A stretch of DNA of 64,000 nucleotides from Tropicibacter sp. Alg240-R139 (GTDB lineage: Bacteria > Pseudomonadota > Alphaproteobacteria > Rhodobacterales > Rhodobacteraceae): contig NZ_UNRA01000006.1 in assembly GCF_900537075.1 (NCBI RefSeq), positions 1 to 64,000 of the forward strand. Reading direction: 5' to 3'. Below the pieces are notes generated by a model. The model searched no databases, was not told where the DNA came from, and was given only the letters and a program-made list of their open reading frames with translations. Made by a program: the position numbers and the translations under genes. Below are positions 63,286-64,000 of this stretch, piece after piece; positions within the stretch are counted from its first letter, which is position 1; each line of letters opens with the position of its first letter.

Positions 63286-64000
63286 TCAGTAGCCAAAGAC
63301 GCGTGGTAGCCACAGCGACAGTTCCGGGAAGAAGGCGATGATAAAGATCGCGATCGTGTTCACGGCTGCAAACGGCAGGGCGCGGAGCGAGATCTCTTCG
63401 ATCGAGATGTTCGAGATACCGCTTGCGATGAACAGGTTTTCACCCAGTGGTGGCGTCTGGAAGCCAATGCCCAGGGTACACACCATCACCACACCAAAGT
63501 GGATCGGGTCGATGCCCACCGAATAGGCCACAGGCAGCATCACCGGAACCAGGATCAGGATAGTTGCCAGCGTCTCCATGAACATGCCCACAAAGAGCAG
63601 GAAGAAGATGATCAGCGCCCAGATCACGTACAAGTTTTGGGTAAAGCTAAGCATCGAGTCCGCGATGAGCGCCGGGATCTGGTTTTCCACCAGAAGACGG
63701 CCAAACACGGTTGCGGTGAACAGGATCAGCAGCACCCGTCCTGTCAGCCATGTGGTGGCTTCCAGCGACTGGAACAGCTTGGCCCAGGTGATTTCGCGGT
63801 AGATGACCACGCCCACAAACAGGGTGTAGAAGATCGCGACAATCGCAGCCTCGGTCGGGGTGAAGAAGCCGGTGTAGATACCGCCTAGGATCACCAGCGG
63901 TGCCATCAGAGACCAGAAGCCGCGGTACATTTCGCACCCGATGTTCTTGGCGGACCAGCCATCAGCAGACCCGGAGTAGCCGCGCTTTTTTGACATGAAG
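63286..64000 (-). CDS. TRAP transporter large permease subunit (DctM), C-terminal part
   Basis: Large membrane subunit of a sodium-driven tripartite transporter. The window holds the C-terminal 238 residues; the frame continues past 64000. At least six membrane segments are visible, with LVILGGIYTGFFTPTEAAIV, a DctM signature, and TLGIGFQTPPLGENLFIASG. TRAP systems import carboxylates, ectoine or taurine among others; the substrate-binding gene lies outside the window. Confidence 0.93.
   Translation of the reverse strand, partial: FMSKKRGYSGSADGWSAKNIGCEMYRGFWSLMAPLVILGGIYTGFFTPTEAAIVAIFYTLFVGVVIYREITWAKLFQSLEATTWLTGRVLLILFTATVFGRLLVENQIPALIADSMLSFTQNLYVIWALIIFFLLFVGMFMETLATILILVPVMLPVAYSVGIDPIHFGVVMVCTLGIGFQTPPLGENLFIASGISNISIEEISLRALPFAAVNTIAIFIIAFFPELSLWLPRVFGY

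Overview
The window looks like a chromosome segment from a marine Roseobacter-group alphaproteobacterium (Rhodobacteraceae, similar to Ruegeria or Phaeobacter). This is inferred from gene order and protein style: a bztABCD-type amino-acid importer, a degP / rarA-like / crcB / rluC / HAD / ATP12 block, short-LID adenylate kinase, and alphaproteobacterial promoters of the form CTTGxx - 17 bp - xTATAx. No database search was possible; species is not assigned.

Region 1 (1-23950) is the str/S10/spc/alpha ribosomal protein supercluster, from the end of tuf to rplQ, all on the plus strand. It is broken by non-ribosomal cargo: (a) 3.1-6.0 kb between rplW and rplB: agmatinase-like speB, a GAF-adenylate cyclase, a 58-aa ORF; (b) 9.0-12.5 kb between rplP and rpmC: an RTX-repeat protein, a tiny lipoprotein, a 2OG-oxygenase-like protein, a DUF6122-like membrane protein and a PH-like protein; (c) 17.0-18.6 kb between rpmD and rplO: an orphan ectoine synthase, a DUF1127 protein and an HCCA-isomerase-like protein that appears to start with ATT. 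The ribosomal genes are cut into several transcription units, and the downstream segments carry their own promoters and leader hairpins.

Region 2 (24.3-30.7 kb) holds a periplasmic DegP-type protease, a strongly divergent RarA-like AAA+ ATPase in a stretch of different base composition, the CrcB fluoride channel, RluC, a HAD phosphatase and the ATP synthase assembly factor ATP12. Region 3 (30.9-35.4 kb) is the four-gene bztABCD-type glutamate/glutamine/aspartate/asparagine ABC importer, with a hairpin after the binding-protein gene.

Region 4 (35.4-50.6 kb) is a long minus-strand block: sixA, a ferredoxin-like protein, a sterol-desaturase-family enzyme, argB, a PepSY membrane protein with a DUF2946 protein, engB-MOSC-yidC in overlapping order, an EAL protein, ttcA, yidD, tRNA-Arg(ACG), a sensor kinase, and a flavin disulfide reductase paired with a TVP38/TMEM64 protein. 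rpmH-rnpA (50.9-51.5 kb) then face the other way, followed by an interrupted minus-strand gene.

Region 5 (52.0-57.9 kb) is the most interesting part: a porin-like beta-barrel, a BcsB-like periplasmic protein and a processive family-2 glycosyltransferase on the plus strand, converging with a UDP-sulfoquinovose synthase (sqdB). This could be an unrecognised surface polysaccharide system, possibly sulfonated. Region 6 (58.1-64.0 kb) contains a divergent serine hydroxymethyltransferase with a divergent LysR regulator, a cupin, an FAD amine oxidase, an NTF2-like protein, and a universal stress protein attached to a TRAP transporter large permease that runs off the window.
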